21,630 nucleotides of DNA from Damh-18 sp964390945 (GCA_964390945.1 CAYMIV010000014.1:1-21630), one strand, 5' to 3'. Shown: positions 13,321 to 21,472, numbered from the stretch's first letter. Program-made: numbers and translations. The notes: a model not told the origin generated them from the sequence alone.

Positions 13321-14529
13321 CTAGATTGCACTCGTCAGATTGTAAATTGGCATGAGGACTGATGCGAGAAGCACACCAACTCCGAGACCGAGGAGTACAA
13401 TCATGGCAGGCTCAATAAGAGATATCATGGTATCAACAGCGTTGTTGACCTCGCGGCGATAGAACGTTGAGAGCGTATTGAGGATTTCTCCGAGTTTTCC
13501 CGTCTCTTCGCCCACCTTGCTCATCTGTGCCAGAACGCCTGGAATTTCGGGGTACTCTGCAATAGCGTCGGCGAATGAGCGGCCGCCTTTTACATCAGTG
13601 AGTGTCTCTTCAAGAATTTCTTTGAAGACGGCATTGTCGACGACCTCCCCCGTTACCTCCAGCGCCTGCACCATGGAGATACCGCTTCCAAGCATGGTGG
13701 AAAGATTGTCACAGATGCGTGTCAAGAAAAGTTTTTCATAGAGATCGCCGAGAACCGGTATCTGAAGTTTGAATTCATCAATGGCACGCCGACCAACCTC
13801 GGTCTTCGTGAATTGCCAGAATATGACCCCGATGAGTGCCGCCGCGAGCGCAATGAGACCTATGTAATCTCTGAAAAAATCAGAAATTGCGATGACAATC
13901 TTTGTATAAATCGGAAGTTCCTGTCCTGAGTCGGTGAGAATTTTGCTGATGCTTGGGATAACCATCGTGAGCATGAGGAGCATCACACCGAGGAATATCG
14001 AGATGACGAACGCCGGATAAATGAGTGCATTCCGTGCCTTTGAGATTACTTGGTACATGCGGTCGAGATAGTCTGCAAGATACATGAATGTCTGCTCAAG
14101 TGTTCCTGATTCTTCTCCCGAACGAACCATGCTCACGTAGAATGCAGAAAAGACATCTGGGTGGTTCGCGAGCGCGCGAGAAATCGAGCTCCCACCCTGT
14201 AGTTCATCAGAGATTTCAGTCAGAACGCGTTGGAGCTTCGGATTGCCGGATTCAGTCGCAAGGAGACGAAAGACGCGGAGCGCAGACACCTGCGCTTCAA
14301 AAAGGGTTGATATTTGGCGAGAAAGAATAACGACCTCCTTATTCGATACCCGTTCAAACCAGTGGAGCTCGAAATTCAGTACCGATGGTTTCTCGTTGAG
14401 GACCTCGACGGAAATAACCGTATAGCCTCGCTCTTGCACGGTCTGAATCGCAGACTCGGTGTTCTTTGCCTCAACAGTACCCTCGCGAGGAATGCTGTTT
14501 TGATCTATGGCTTTGTATGAAAAGAGCAT
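13321..14529 (-). CDS. pilC: Type IV pilus inner-membrane platform protein PilC
   Basis: 402-aa GspF/PilC family protein that transmits PilB/PilT motion to the pilin. It has two repeated T2SF domains, each with an FR/FL-rich helical part, the first near residues 68-190 (with GxxSISRALANHP) and the second near 270-395 (with GGRSFADAIAEYPEIP), plus three membrane segments near 170-195, 225-245 and 375-395. The N-terminal YKAIDQNSIPREGTVEA is typical. It follows pilT by 66 nt with no Shine-Dalgarno; TAAAAT ends exactly 6 nt before ATG, the spacing expected for a truly leaderless mRNA. Confidence 0.96.
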   Translation of the reverse strand: MLFSYKAIDQNSIPREGTVEAKNTESAIQTVQERGYTVISVEVLNEKPSVLNFELHWFERVSNKEVVILSRQISTLFEAQVSALRVFRLLATESGNPKLQRVLTEISDELQGGSSISRALANHPDVFSAFYVSMVRSGEESGTLEQTFMYLADYLDRMYQVISKARNALIYPAFVISIFLGVMLLMLTMVIPSISKILTDSGQELPIYTKIVIAISDFFRDYIGLIALAAALIGVIFWQFTKTEVGRRAIDEFKLQIPVLGDLYEKLFLTRICDNLSTMLGSGISMVQALEVTGEVVDNAVFKEILEETLTDVKGGRSFADAIAEYPEIPGVLAQMSKVGEETGKLGEILNTLSTFYRREVNNAVDTMISLIEPAMIVLLGLGVGVLLASVLMPIYNLTSAI

Positions 14530-14535
14530 ATGTAT

Positions 14536-14541
14536 ATTTTA
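14536..14541 (-). promoter_or_regulatory. -10 box, leaderless promoter of pilC
   Basis: Minus-strand TAAAAT with 6 nt (ATACAT) before the pilC ATG, in the 66-nt pilT-pilC gap. The match to consensus is 5 of 6. Confidence 0.4.
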
Positions 14542-14595
14542 TTGCGCTATACCAATCGTGCCGATGTTATCATTGGGAATTTCTTTCATATTATT

Positions 14596-15666
14596 CTACA
14601 TCAATCGTTCGAGTCCTTTCGGATTTGTCGAATAGGTAAAGGCGTTCTCAACGGTAATTTCGCCCCGCTGTACCAGTTCGACAAGCGAACGGTTCATATC
14701 AATCATGCCATGTTCGAGACCCGTTTCGATGACCGTTTGAATTTCATGGGTTCGCCGTTCGCGAATGAGGTTTGAAACGGCGGAGTTGTTGATGAGAAGC
14801 TCATAGGCGGGAATGAGTCCGCCTGCAATGCGCGGGATGAGGCGTTGCGAAAAGATTCCCGCGAGCGAACCGGAAAGTTGTACACGGATTTGATCCTGCT
14901 GCTCTGCAGGGAACGTATCGATGATACGATCTATGGTTTGTGCTGCGTTGTTGGTGTGCAGTGTCGAAAAGACGAGGTGCCCTGTTTCCGCAGCAGTTAC
15001 CGCAGTGCCGATGGTATCGTGACCGCGCATCTCACCAACCATAATGACGTCGACGTCCTGGCGGAAAGCCGAATGGAGCCCGGTATAAAAATCAATGGTA
15101 TCGAGACCGACCTCACGCTGTTCAACAAGTGATTTTTTGGGCTCAAACACATATTCAATCGGGTCTTCGATGGTTACTATGTGCTCCGCTCTTGTGGTAT
15201 TGATGAGGTCAATCATTGCAGCCAGTGTTGTTGATTTGCCCTGACCGACAGGACCGACACAGAGGAAAAAACCCTGGGGTCGCTGCGTAAATGTTTCGAG
15301 AATTCCCGGTAGATTAAGTTCTTTGAACGAGCGAATGTCGTTCGGGATGTGCCGGAGAGCAATTGCTATGGTTCCCTTTTGGAAAAAGGCATTTCCGCGA
15401 AATCGCACGCCCTCCTTTGCTGCATATGAGAAATCGATTTCGTGGGTTTCAATGAATTTTTCTTCTTTATCCTTTGAGATGAGAGCGCGGAGAAATCCAA
15501 TGAGGTCGTTTTGGGTAAGCACCGGCTTTTTGATGAGCGGAATGAGTGAACCAGCAACACGGATTATTGGGTGCGAACCATACGAAAAGTGAATATCAGA
15601 ACCATCTTCGGCTATGACAATATCGATAAGATCGTCAAGTTCTTTTTTGTAATCGACACTTGCCAT
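14596..15666 (-). CDS. pilT: Pilus retraction ATPase PilT
   Basis: 356-aa hexameric motor that depolymerises the pilus. PilT-type layout: N-terminal PAS-like domain with DGSDIHFSYG (21-30), Walker A at 138-145, Asp box near TIEDPIEY, Walker B DVDVIMVGEMRG, His box HLVFSTLHTNNA and a C-terminal SNLIRERRTHEI, the counterpart of the AIRNLIRE retraction motif. Walker A reads GPVGQGKST rather than GPTGSGKST; the key GKST is intact. It starts 2 nt after the receiver gene and is probably cotranscribed with it. Confidence 0.95.
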   Translation of the reverse strand: MASVDYKKELDDLIDIVIAEDGSDIHFSYGSHPIIRVAGSLIPLIKKPVLTQNDLIGFLRALISKDKEEKFIETHEIDFSYAAKEGVRFRGNAFFQKGTIAIALRHIPNDIRSFKELNLPGILETFTQRPQGFFLCVGPVGQGKSTTLAAMIDLINTTRAEHIVTIEDPIEYVFEPKKSLVEQREVGLDTIDFYTGLHSAFRQDVDVIMVGEMRGHDTIGTAVTAAETGHLVFSTLHTNNAAQTIDRIIDTFPAEQQDQIRVQLSGSLAGIFSQRLIPRIAGGLIPAYELLINNSAVSNLIRERRTHEIQTVIETGLEHGMIDMNRSLVELVQRGEITVENAFTYSTNPKGLERLM

Positions 15667-15668
15667 AC

Positions 15669-16037
15669 TTACTGCGCTTCGACAATGCTCATAACCTTTG
15701 CAACAACCTCGCTCGGGATCATTTCTGCCTTAATAATGTACCCCTTCGCTCCTGCAGCGAAGGCTGCATCAATGTCATGCTGCTCTCCTTGATTTGAAAG
15801 AACAATGCATAAGGGCGCGTAATCCAATTTTTCTTTTTTAATATGCTCGAGAAGCTCAACACCAGTCATGCCCGGCATAATGACATCCATAAGGACAACA
15901 TCAAATTTCGAATCACGGAGCATTGTGAGTGCGTCACTGCCGGTCTCCGCAGCCTCAACCGTGTGGCCGGCCTCGCCGAACTTCGTTGCATACATATCGC
16001 GCAAGAAAGCATCATCATCAACAAGTAAGATTTTCAT
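15669..16037 (-). CDS. Single-domain CheY-like response regulator
   Basis: 122-aa stand-alone receiver with no output domain. Conserved residues: acidic DDD at 7-9, phospho-acceptor Asp51 in VVLMDVIMPG, Ser81 in CIVLSN, and Lys103 in GYIIKAE. It should act by protein contact when phosphorylated, as CheY, PilG and PilH do. I chose ATG 16037 because the receiver fold begins directly with MKILLVDDD; an upstream in-frame ATG (16070) would add 11 residues and overlaps a hairpin. It is placed between pilB and pilT and runs 2 nt into pilT, so it likely tunes the motors. No histidine kinase is in the window. Confidence 0.93.
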   Translation of the reverse strand: MKILLVDDDAFLRDMYATKFGEAGHTVEAAETGSDALTMLRDSKFDVVLMDVIMPGMTGVELLEHIKKEKLDYAPLCIVLSNQGEQHDIDAAFAAGAKGYIIKAEMIPSEVVAKVMSIVEAQ

Positions 16038-16162
16038 TCGATTGAAGGTTGGAGGCTCTCGCGCCTCCATTCCGCATTACTATGCTCGTAAACATCAGTG
16101 TGTCGCGCAAACAGAAACCCGTGGTATCGAGCGACCGTCGGTCGTTCGCGGGATTCGTACAC
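16038..16162 (-). other. Possible leader ORF and structured leader before the receiver gene
   Basis: A 42-codon frame runs from GTG 16160-16162 to a TGA that overlaps the receiver ATG as ATGA. Its GTG lies 4 nt after a -10 box. Two hairpins lie inside: CGACC-GAC-GGTCG, and GGAGGC/GCCTCC with a 6-nt loop (16051-16068). A 42-codon open frame can arise by chance, so it may be only a non-coding leader. Confidence 0.3.
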
Positions 16163-16166
16163 TGAC

Positions 16167-16175
16167 AGTATAGCA
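16167..16175 (-). promoter_or_regulatory. Extended -10 after pilB, promoter for receiver-pilT
   Basis: Minus-strand TGC-TATACT, starting one base after the pilB stop codon. It would give the receiver and pilT a separate transcript from pilB, with a leader of about 120 nt. Confidence 0.55.
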
Positions 16176-16176
16176 A

Positions 16177-18036
16177 CTAAAACTTGGGAACATTTTGGTT
16201 ATCGACAGCAACAGGGTCTGCCACCTCAATCCCCTGTTCTTCAAGTTTCTCCCCATCAGTCTTGGTGGGAAGTTGCTGTGCTTCTTCTTCTGCTTCTTCT
16301 GACACGAGGAGCGCCCCGCCGAGCGTGTTGACTTCTTCAAAAGGAATAGAATGTTGGAGCGCTTTGATAATGGCATCTTCTTTCATTGTCATAAATCCAT
16401 TCTTACGTGCAGCGGAAATGATTTCGTCTTCATTGGCGCCACCAAGTACGAGTTTTTGAATCTCGTCGTTTATTTGTATCGCTTCCATGACCGCGACTCT
16501 CCCTTTTGTACCGCTCGAACATTCGGGTGTCGGTTCCGCCTGAAGCACTGAATCCGATTTTGGAATATTTGTATGGTACTGCTTCGGAAGATCCTTAAAC
16601 TCATGCTCAATCATCATTTTGATGCTCCCCTCAACCGGAATTTTCTTACCTGTGTTCGGACATATGCGACGCACGAGACGTTGCGCAAGCGCAAGCTGCA
16701 ATGTGGGAGCAATGAGGTAGGGATCAACACCCATATCAATGAGACGAGGAATGACACCGGCAGCATTGTTGGTGTGTATGGTTGAAAGTACGAGGTGTCC
16801 CGTGAGTGCCGCCTGAATAGCGAGTTGGGCTGTTTCTTTGTCACGAATTTCACCAACCATGATAACGTCCGGGTCTTGGCGGAGGGCGGTACGGAGACCG
16901 TTTGCAAAGGTGTAACCGATTTCCGGGCGCATCTGTGATTGGCTCACTCCTTCAATGGAATATTCGACTGGGTCTTCAAGTGAGATGACATTCTTTCCAA
17001 TGCGATCAACTTCTGAAAGCATTGCGTAGAGCGTCGTTGATTTACCCGAGCCAGTGGGACCGGATATGAGAATGATGCCGTACGGTTCTGCAATCGCTTT
17101 TCGAATGAGTTTTATGTTGTAGGGCGACACTCCGGTATCTTCAAGCGTCCGCACCCCCGTCTCAGTGTCGAGAATACGCATAACAACCTTTTCACCGTGA
17201 CTCGTGGGAAGTATGGATACACGAAAATCAATCTGTCGGTTATCAATTGATGCAGAAAATCGCCCGTCTTGCGGCTTTCGTTTTTCATCAAGGCGAAGCG
17301 AGGTGAGAATCTTGATGCGCGCAACAACGGCGGGGTGTACCTTGATAGGAAGCTCGAGACTACGTTCGAGCACTCCATCAACACGGAAGCGCACAACGGT
17401 TTTCTTGAGCGTCGGCTCGATATGTATATCGGACGCACCTCCATCAACTGCGTATCGGAGGATGGTTGCGACGATTTTAGTAACCGGCGCATCCTCTTTG
17501 ATATGTTCGATGCCGGCTTTTTTTTCTTCTGCAATTTCTGCTTCCTTTTGCGTGGTCTTTTGTTCGAGTTGAACCTCCAAATCTTCGAGAGCCTCGTCAA
17601 CTTCTCCCGTAAGATTTTCGTATGAAACGAGACCGTGTTCGAAATCCTGTTCGAGTATGAATGAAACTCGATACGGCAGGTTATGTTTGGCGGTAATGAA
17701 GTTGAGCGCGTCACGAAACGATAAATTTTCCGGGTCGGTTACGCCAACTTCGAGGATACCATCTTCGATTCCGAGCGGAATGATGCCGTAGTGTCGGGCA
17801 GATTCTTCCGGGAGATATCGAAGCACTTTCGGCTCGATACGTTCATTTTCGCCGATGGGATGAACGGGTAGCTCGAAATACTCGCCGACCGCAGTGCGTA
17901 TCGCATCGGTCTCTATCCCCTCTTCGAGAAGGGCGCGTTCGTAGGAAATTTTTCGTTCCCGCGCTGTCGTTTCGACACGCGAAACCATTGACTCATTGAT
18001 GATGGACTTATCAAGAAGCAGTGCAAGAAGATTCAT
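16177..18036 (-). CDS. pilB: Pilus assembly ATPase PilB
   Basis: 619-aa GspE/PilB-type extension motor. N-terminal GspE-N domain (about 1-130), an acidic/lysine linker (about 145-180), then the ATPase core: ASDIHIEP near 201, Walker A GPTGSGKST near 326, ISLEDPVEYSIEGVSQSQ, Walker B PDVIMVGEIRD near 389, and HLVLSTIHTNNA near 414. The C-terminal tetracysteine zinc motif is degraded to CPNT and CSSG, keeping one Cys of each pair. A 45-residue acidic tail follows the usual end. ATG 18036 is preferred; a TTG two codons upstream is possible. It follows the PilP-like gene by 20 nt; no Shine-Dalgarno. Confidence 0.96.
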   Translation of the reverse strand: MNLLALLLDKSIINESMVSRVETTARERKISYERALLEEGIETDAIRTAVGEYFELPVHPIGENERIEPKVLRYLPEESARHYGIIPLGIEDGILEVGVTDPENLSFRDALNFITAKHNLPYRVSFILEQDFEHGLVSYENLTGEVDEALEDLEVQLEQKTTQKEAEIAEEKKAGIEHIKEDAPVTKIVATILRYAVDGGASDIHIEPTLKKTVVRFRVDGVLERSLELPIKVHPAVVARIKILTSLRLDEKRKPQDGRFSASIDNRQIDFRVSILPTSHGEKVVMRILDTETGVRTLEDTGVSPYNIKLIRKAIAEPYGIILISGPTGSGKSTTLYAMLSEVDRIGKNVISLEDPVEYSIEGVSQSQMRPEIGYTFANGLRTALRQDPDVIMVGEIRDKETAQLAIQAALTGHLVLSTIHTNNAAGVIPRLIDMGVDPYLIAPTLQLALAQRLVRRICPNTGKKIPVEGSIKMMIEHEFKDLPKQYHTNIPKSDSVLQAEPTPECSSGTKGRVAVMEAIQINDEIQKLVLGGANEDEIISAARKNGFMTMKEDAIIKALQHSIPFEEVNTLGGALLVSEEAEEEAQQLPTKTDGEKLEEQGIEVADPVAVDNQNVPKF

Positions 18037-18056
18037 GTTCAAAACGGCTGGACTGT

Positions 18057-18350
18057 TTACTCAACGGGAGCAAACGGGTTCTTTCGGCCGAAAGGTTCGA
18101 CACCGATGTCCTGCCTGAAGTTTACAAACGATGAAAACTTCATGTCGGTGAGAACCGCAGTATCAACACGCATTGACTCAAGTTCGGCGAGGCGAACAAC
18201 AAATTGCTGTGCTCGCACCGCCGCATCGGCAGAGGGGGTGCTTGGGAGAAACGTATCATCCTCATCTTCGGGAAGAAGAAAAACGTACCCTGCCCAAAGA
18301 AGGATTGCGAGCGTGAGAGCGATGAGAAGGTTTTTCAGTAAATTTGACAT
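18057..18350 (-). CDS. Small PilP-like inner-membrane protein
   Basis: 97 aa. One transmembrane helix (about 8-26), an acidic linker with DEDD, a short helix, and a C-terminal FGRKNPFAPVE. The last stretch resembles the conserved GRxNPF motif of PilP-type proteins, but the usual lipobox and beta domain are absent. By position in the M-N-O-P order it probably takes the PilP role or is a reduced form. It starts 5 nt after pilO and ends 20 nt before pilB. Confidence 0.7.
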   Translation of the reverse strand: MSNLLKNLLIALTLAILLWAGYVFLLPEDEDDTFLPSTPSADAAVRAQQFVVRLAELESMRVDTAVLTDMKFSSFVNFRQDIGVEPFGRKNPFAPVE

Positions 18351-18355
18351 GGGAT

Positions 18356-18937
18356 TTATATTACGGGTTGAGTGAGAGATTCAAGAGGGTTAAGTTTGTA
18401 GGTTCGTACGGTGAGATCAAACTGCTGGAGAACCCCCTCATTTGCACTCATTGAGATGTCAATAACTTCCATTATGGTGAGACTTTTTTCAATCTCTGCA
18501 AGCATTACTCTAAATTGATCATACGTTCCGATGAGGCCGAACGATATATCGAGGGACGAGAAGTCTCCTGCGGTCACGGCGTTTGTGGCACCCGCATCCC
18601 CGCCACCTGCGCTTTCCGTTTCCGTCACTTCAAGGTTGCCGATGAGCATTTTGTTCTTTTTCGCCATGGCTTCTAGGTCGACGAGGAGCCTCACTTCATC
18701 AATGCGGTCCGGGACAAATGCATTGAGGCGCTCCATTTCAACAGGACCGAGTGAGCGCTTGATTCCGAGGTTTCGTTCAATCTCTATATTGTACGCTTCT
18801 CCTTTCTCTATCGCGTCCTCGTATGTCTTCGCTTCCGCCTCAATAGCTTTCACGTCATCGAAAACACCTTTGGTAAAACCAAAGTAGATGACAATGGCGA
18901 GGATTATGGAAAATATTGGTGTAATGGTACGAAACAT
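18356..18937 (-). CDS. pilO: Type IV pilus alignment protein PilO-like
   Basis: 193 aa. N-terminal transmembrane helix (about 7-23), a coiled-coil of about 40 residues (VKAIEAEAKTYEDAIEKG region), then a ferredoxin-like domain with VPDRIDEVRLLVDLEAMAKK and a GTYDQFRVMLAEIEKSL segment typical of PilO. A Gly/Ala-rich insert lies near 110-122. It is separated from the PilN-like gene by 9 nt; no Shine-Dalgarno. Confidence 0.88.
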   Translation of the reverse strand: MFRTITPIFSIILAIVIYFGFTKGVFDDVKAIEAEAKTYEDAIEKGEAYNIEIERNLGIKRSLGPVEMERLNAFVPDRIDEVRLLVDLEAMAKKNKMLIGNLEVTETESAGGGDAGATNAVTAGDFSSLDISFGLIGTYDQFRVMLAEIEKSLTIMEVIDISMSANEGVLQQFDLTVRTYKLNPLESLTQPVI

Positions 18938-18946
18938 GTGTTTATT

Positions 18947-19633
18947 TTATGGTTGTGTCTCTGTCTGCGTTTCGACTATGGCCGGTGCTGCGGTTTCAGA
19001 AATTGGATCTGTTCCTTCATACAAAAGAAACTCCGGCGAAACAACGCCATTTATAGTAAATCCGACTTCGTGATCAAAGGTGGCATTCGTTGAAGCGCCC
19101 GGATTCTCTTGATCAACATTGCCGGAACTCAAATCGGTGAAGGTCATATCTTTGAGGAGTGGTTGATTATCAAACTGGAGCGCTTGGAGCGCGACGGTTT
19201 TGAACTCTTCGGTGCCGCCGTCCGCTCTGAGAATCACCTCAAACCCCGGATCGTACTCGAACTCGAAATTTGTAAACTGTATCCGCTGCATTGTCGAAAG
19301 TTCAAGTTGGTCAAAAAACTTCGATGGTGAGAGATGCTGGTCGAGCAAAAAACGTACCGCCAACAACTGGCGATTGAAGTTCCTCACCTCGTTGTATTTT
19401 TCATCGCCGTATTTCTCACTCACAACCCGCAAATCCTCACGCTGCTTATCGAGATCACGCACCGAATAATTTTTATAGAGATAGGCGCCGCCGGCAGAAA
19501 TGATTGAGGTTACAAGCAGGACGGTGGCAAGGAAACCGAATACATGAAAACTTCGACGCCGCTTCACAGAAAGCGGCATAGCCGAACTTGTTTGCTTCGG
19601 TATGAATGAGGAACGCGGTGCTTCTGGTGGCAT
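18947..19633 (-). CDS. Type IV pilus assembly protein PilN-like
   Basis: 228 aa from ATG 19633. A basic N-terminal segment with RSSFIPKQ and VKRRRS, one transmembrane helix (about 32-54), a coiled coil of about 40 residues (DLDKQREDLRVVSEKYG), then an alpha/beta domain and an acidic, Thr/Glu-rich tail. The topology and position between pilM and pilO fit PilN, whose short N-terminus binds PilM. A TTG at 19654 would add seven residues, but that stretch contains a perfect TATAAT 9 nt before ATG 19633, so the shorter form is preferred. Confidence 0.8.
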   Translation of the reverse strand: MPPEAPRSSFIPKQTSSAMPLSVKRRRSFHVFGFLATVLLVTSIISAGGAYLYKNYSVRDLDKQREDLRVVSEKYGDEKYNEVRNFNRQLLAVRFLLDQHLSPSKFFDQLELSTMQRIQFTNFEFEYDPGFEVILRADGGTEEFKTVALQALQFDNQPLLKDMTFTDLSSGNVDQENPGASTNATFDHEVGFTINGVVSPEFLLYEGTDPISETAAPAIVETQTETQP

Positions 19634-19642
19634 ATCAACTTG

Positions 19643-19648
19643 ATTATA
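19643..19648 (-). promoter_or_regulatory. -10 box, leaderless promoter of pilN-O-P-B
   Basis: A perfect minus-strand TATAAT with 9 nt (CAAGTTGAT) to the ATG. Upstream, the inverted repeat AGTTC-GTAT-GAACT (19667-19680) lies near the -35 region and could bind a regulator. Confidence 0.6.
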
Positions 19649-19722
19649 CGGCAAGGTTTGTGGCTTAGTTCATACGAACTGTGGACATTAGCAATAGATT
19701 ATTGAAAACGACTCGACAGTCT

Positions 19723-20811
19723 TTAGCTCAAAAGTGCACGAAGGGCGACACCGACCGCAACAGCAAATGATGGGCCCGCCTCTTTAAGGGTGTCTTCGAG
19801 AAAAGCCGGGTACGCAACCTTCGAAAAGGGGTCGGCAATCACAACGGGCTTTGAAAACATATTTTGAGCATATGCTGAAATGCCGATGAGTGAAGCCCCG
19901 TTACCACTTAAGATGACTTTGGTGATTTTTTCATGTTCTGTTTCCTCGAAACGCTGCATGACCTTATGGAGTTCGCGGAACCCGCGTTCAACGATAGGCG
20001 TCAGTGTCTCTACAATGCGCGAATCCCCCGCACCAGTACGAATGCCACTCGTGCGCTTGCGCTCTTCCGCCTCTTTGAAGGAAATTGAAAGTGCTTGTGC
20101 AACGGCATTGGTGCATTCAACGCCACTCATGAGAACGCTGTGTGTTTTGGCGACAACCCCCTTTTCAACGATGTAAAGTCTCGTTGACCCAGCACCACAA
20201 TCAATAACCGCCACCGTTTTATCGCTCTGAGTGACGGTGGATCTGATTGAACTGAACATTTCGATTTCGCTCAATTTCATATTCAGTTTTGCACCAGCCA
20301 CAACAGAGTTGTAGCGCTTGAGTACATCGTTGTGAATTGCTACAAGAAGAACCAGCGTCGTTTTTTTGTCCGACGTCGAAGCAACCGGGAACCAATCGAG
20401 TGTCACTTCGGTAAGTGAAACCGGAACGTATTTTTTTGCCTCGACAGGCATCATGGCGGTGATTTTCGATGTATCGGAGGTCGGAAATGGAACAATTGAA
20501 GTGAAACTGCCCGAGTAAGAAATGGCGAGCGCGACGTCAGTTGCGGATGTTGCGGACTCGCGGAGAATGTCCACGAACGCCTCCATGAGTTTTGAGGGCG
20601 GAAGGTGCGTTGTGCGACCAATGTCGGAACCCTCGTACGGACCGAGCTGGAGTTCACCGTATGTTTCGAGTGTTGGAACTCCCTTTTTGTCATATAATTG
20701 GACTACCTTAATGGCAGAGGTGCCGATATCAACGCCGACGACAGAGCGCTTTGTCGGTGTCGAGATGTCCCCGTGCAATAATGACGTTAGTTTTGAGAGA
20801 TCAAATGCCAT
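19723..20811 (-). CDS. pilM: Type IV pilus actin-like ATPase PilM
   Basis: 362 aa from ATG 20811. An FtsA/actin-fold ATPase that sits under the inner membrane and binds PilN. Actin-type nucleotide motifs: VGVDIGTSAIKVVQL (phosphate-1, about 25-39), VAVIDCGAGSTRLYIV (phosphate-2, about 201-216) and ILSGNGASLIGI (adenosine, about 298-309). The first gene of the pilus block. No Shine-Dalgarno. A -10 box ends 12 nt before the ATG; an in-frame GTG at 20823 (four codons earlier) is less likely, as it would lie at the box itself. Confidence 0.94.
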   Translation of the reverse strand: MAFDLSKLTSLLHGDISTPTKRSVVGVDIGTSAIKVVQLYDKKGVPTLETYGELQLGPYEGSDIGRTTHLPPSKLMEAFVDILRESATSATDVALAISYSGSFTSIVPFPTSDTSKITAMMPVEAKKYVPVSLTEVTLDWFPVASTSDKKTTLVLLVAIHNDVLKRYNSVVAGAKLNMKLSEIEMFSSIRSTVTQSDKTVAVIDCGAGSTRLYIVEKGVVAKTHSVLMSGVECTNAVAQALSISFKEAEERKRTSGIRTGAGDSRIVETLTPIVERGFRELHKVMQRFEETEHEKITKVILSGNGASLIGISAYAQNMFSKPVVIADPFSKVAYPAFLEDTLKEAGPSFAVAVGVALRALLS

Positions 20812-20823
20812 ACATTCACGCAC

Positions 20824-20832
20824 ATTCTATCA
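20824..20832 (-). promoter_or_regulatory. Extended -10 of pilM
   Basis: Minus-strand TGA-TAGAAT, 12 nt before the pilM ATG. On the plus strand TATCAT (20828-20833) could serve comFC, so the two promoters would overlap back to back in a 43-nt gap. Confidence 0.5.
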
Positions 20833-20854
20833 TGAGGCGCGTGAAGAATTCATC

Positions 20855-21472
20855 ATGAACGTGTATGAGTTTCTCCGAAGTATCCTAGACATTGTTTTTC
20901 CTCCCGAAGAGGAAACACTTCTCGTGAGGGCAACCGATAAGCGCGGGGTGGAGAAATTTTTGTGCCATCGCAATGTCGATGGATGCGTTGTGCTTTCTGA
21001 TTTTGGCGACAAACATATTCGTGCGCTCATTCATGAGGCTAAATTCCATATGAATGCGAGTGCGCAACGGCTGCTCGGACACCTGTGCGCCTGCTACCTC
21101 ACAGAGCGAAGCGAGTTGAGGAGTGCTCATTTTATTCCGATCCCCCTTGCATCCGCGCGCTATCGTGAGCGCGGATACAATCAAGTGCTTGAGATACTGC
21201 GATTTGCGCGCGATGAATTACCATGGCTGTCGATTGAGTATGATGTTCTCGCTCGCTCACGAAATACACATCCGCAAACAGAACTTCCGAAACAGGAACG
21301 CGAGCGCAACGTCGTTGGTGCATTTTCTGTTGTTCAACCTGAAAGGGTCAGGGGTTTGCACATCGTTATCGTTGACGACGTTATGACAACGGGAGCGACC
21401 TTGCGTGCGGCAAAAGCAGCGCTTTTGCTGCACGCACCAGCGTCCGTCACCTGCATAGCGCTCGCACACTAA
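20855..21472 (+). CDS. ComFC-family phosphoribosyltransferase, zinc ribbon absent
   Basis: 205 aa. C-terminal phosphoribosyltransferase domain with the PRPP loop VIVDDVMTTGATL (about 171-183), preceded by the family segments RERGYNQ (about 101-107) and NTHPQTELPKQERERNVVGAF. The usual N-terminal CxxC zinc ribbon is missing; the segment after DIVFPP has only two lone cysteines, at about residues 37 and 44. ATG 20855 is chosen; the frame is open further upstream but runs into pilM. ComF proteins help DNA uptake in competent bacteria. Its position divergent from pilM fits a pilus-based uptake system. A weak GAAG precedes the start. Confidence 0.88.
   Translation: MNVYEFLRSILDIVFPPEEETLLVRATDKRGVEKFLCHRNVDGCVVLSDFGDKHIRALIHEAKFHMNASAQRLLGHLCACYLTERSELRSAHFIPIPLASARYRERGYNQVLEILRFARDELPWLSIEYDVLARSRNTHPQTELPKQERERNVVGAFSVVQPERVRGLHIVIVDDVMTTGATLRAAKAALLLHAPASVTCIALAH

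Noticed and set aside
16184..16459. 91-aa plus-strand frame opposite the end of pilB
   Set aside because: Serine-rich antisense shadow; no ribosome site or promoter.
17112..17714. 200-aa minus-strand frame inside pilB
   Set aside because: Shadow in another frame of pilB; lysine/arginine/serine-rich without domains.
20522..20854. Upstream extension of the comFC frame by 111 codons
   Set aside because: It is antisense to pilM, and its residues look like a shadow of pilM; homology to ComF starts after 20855.
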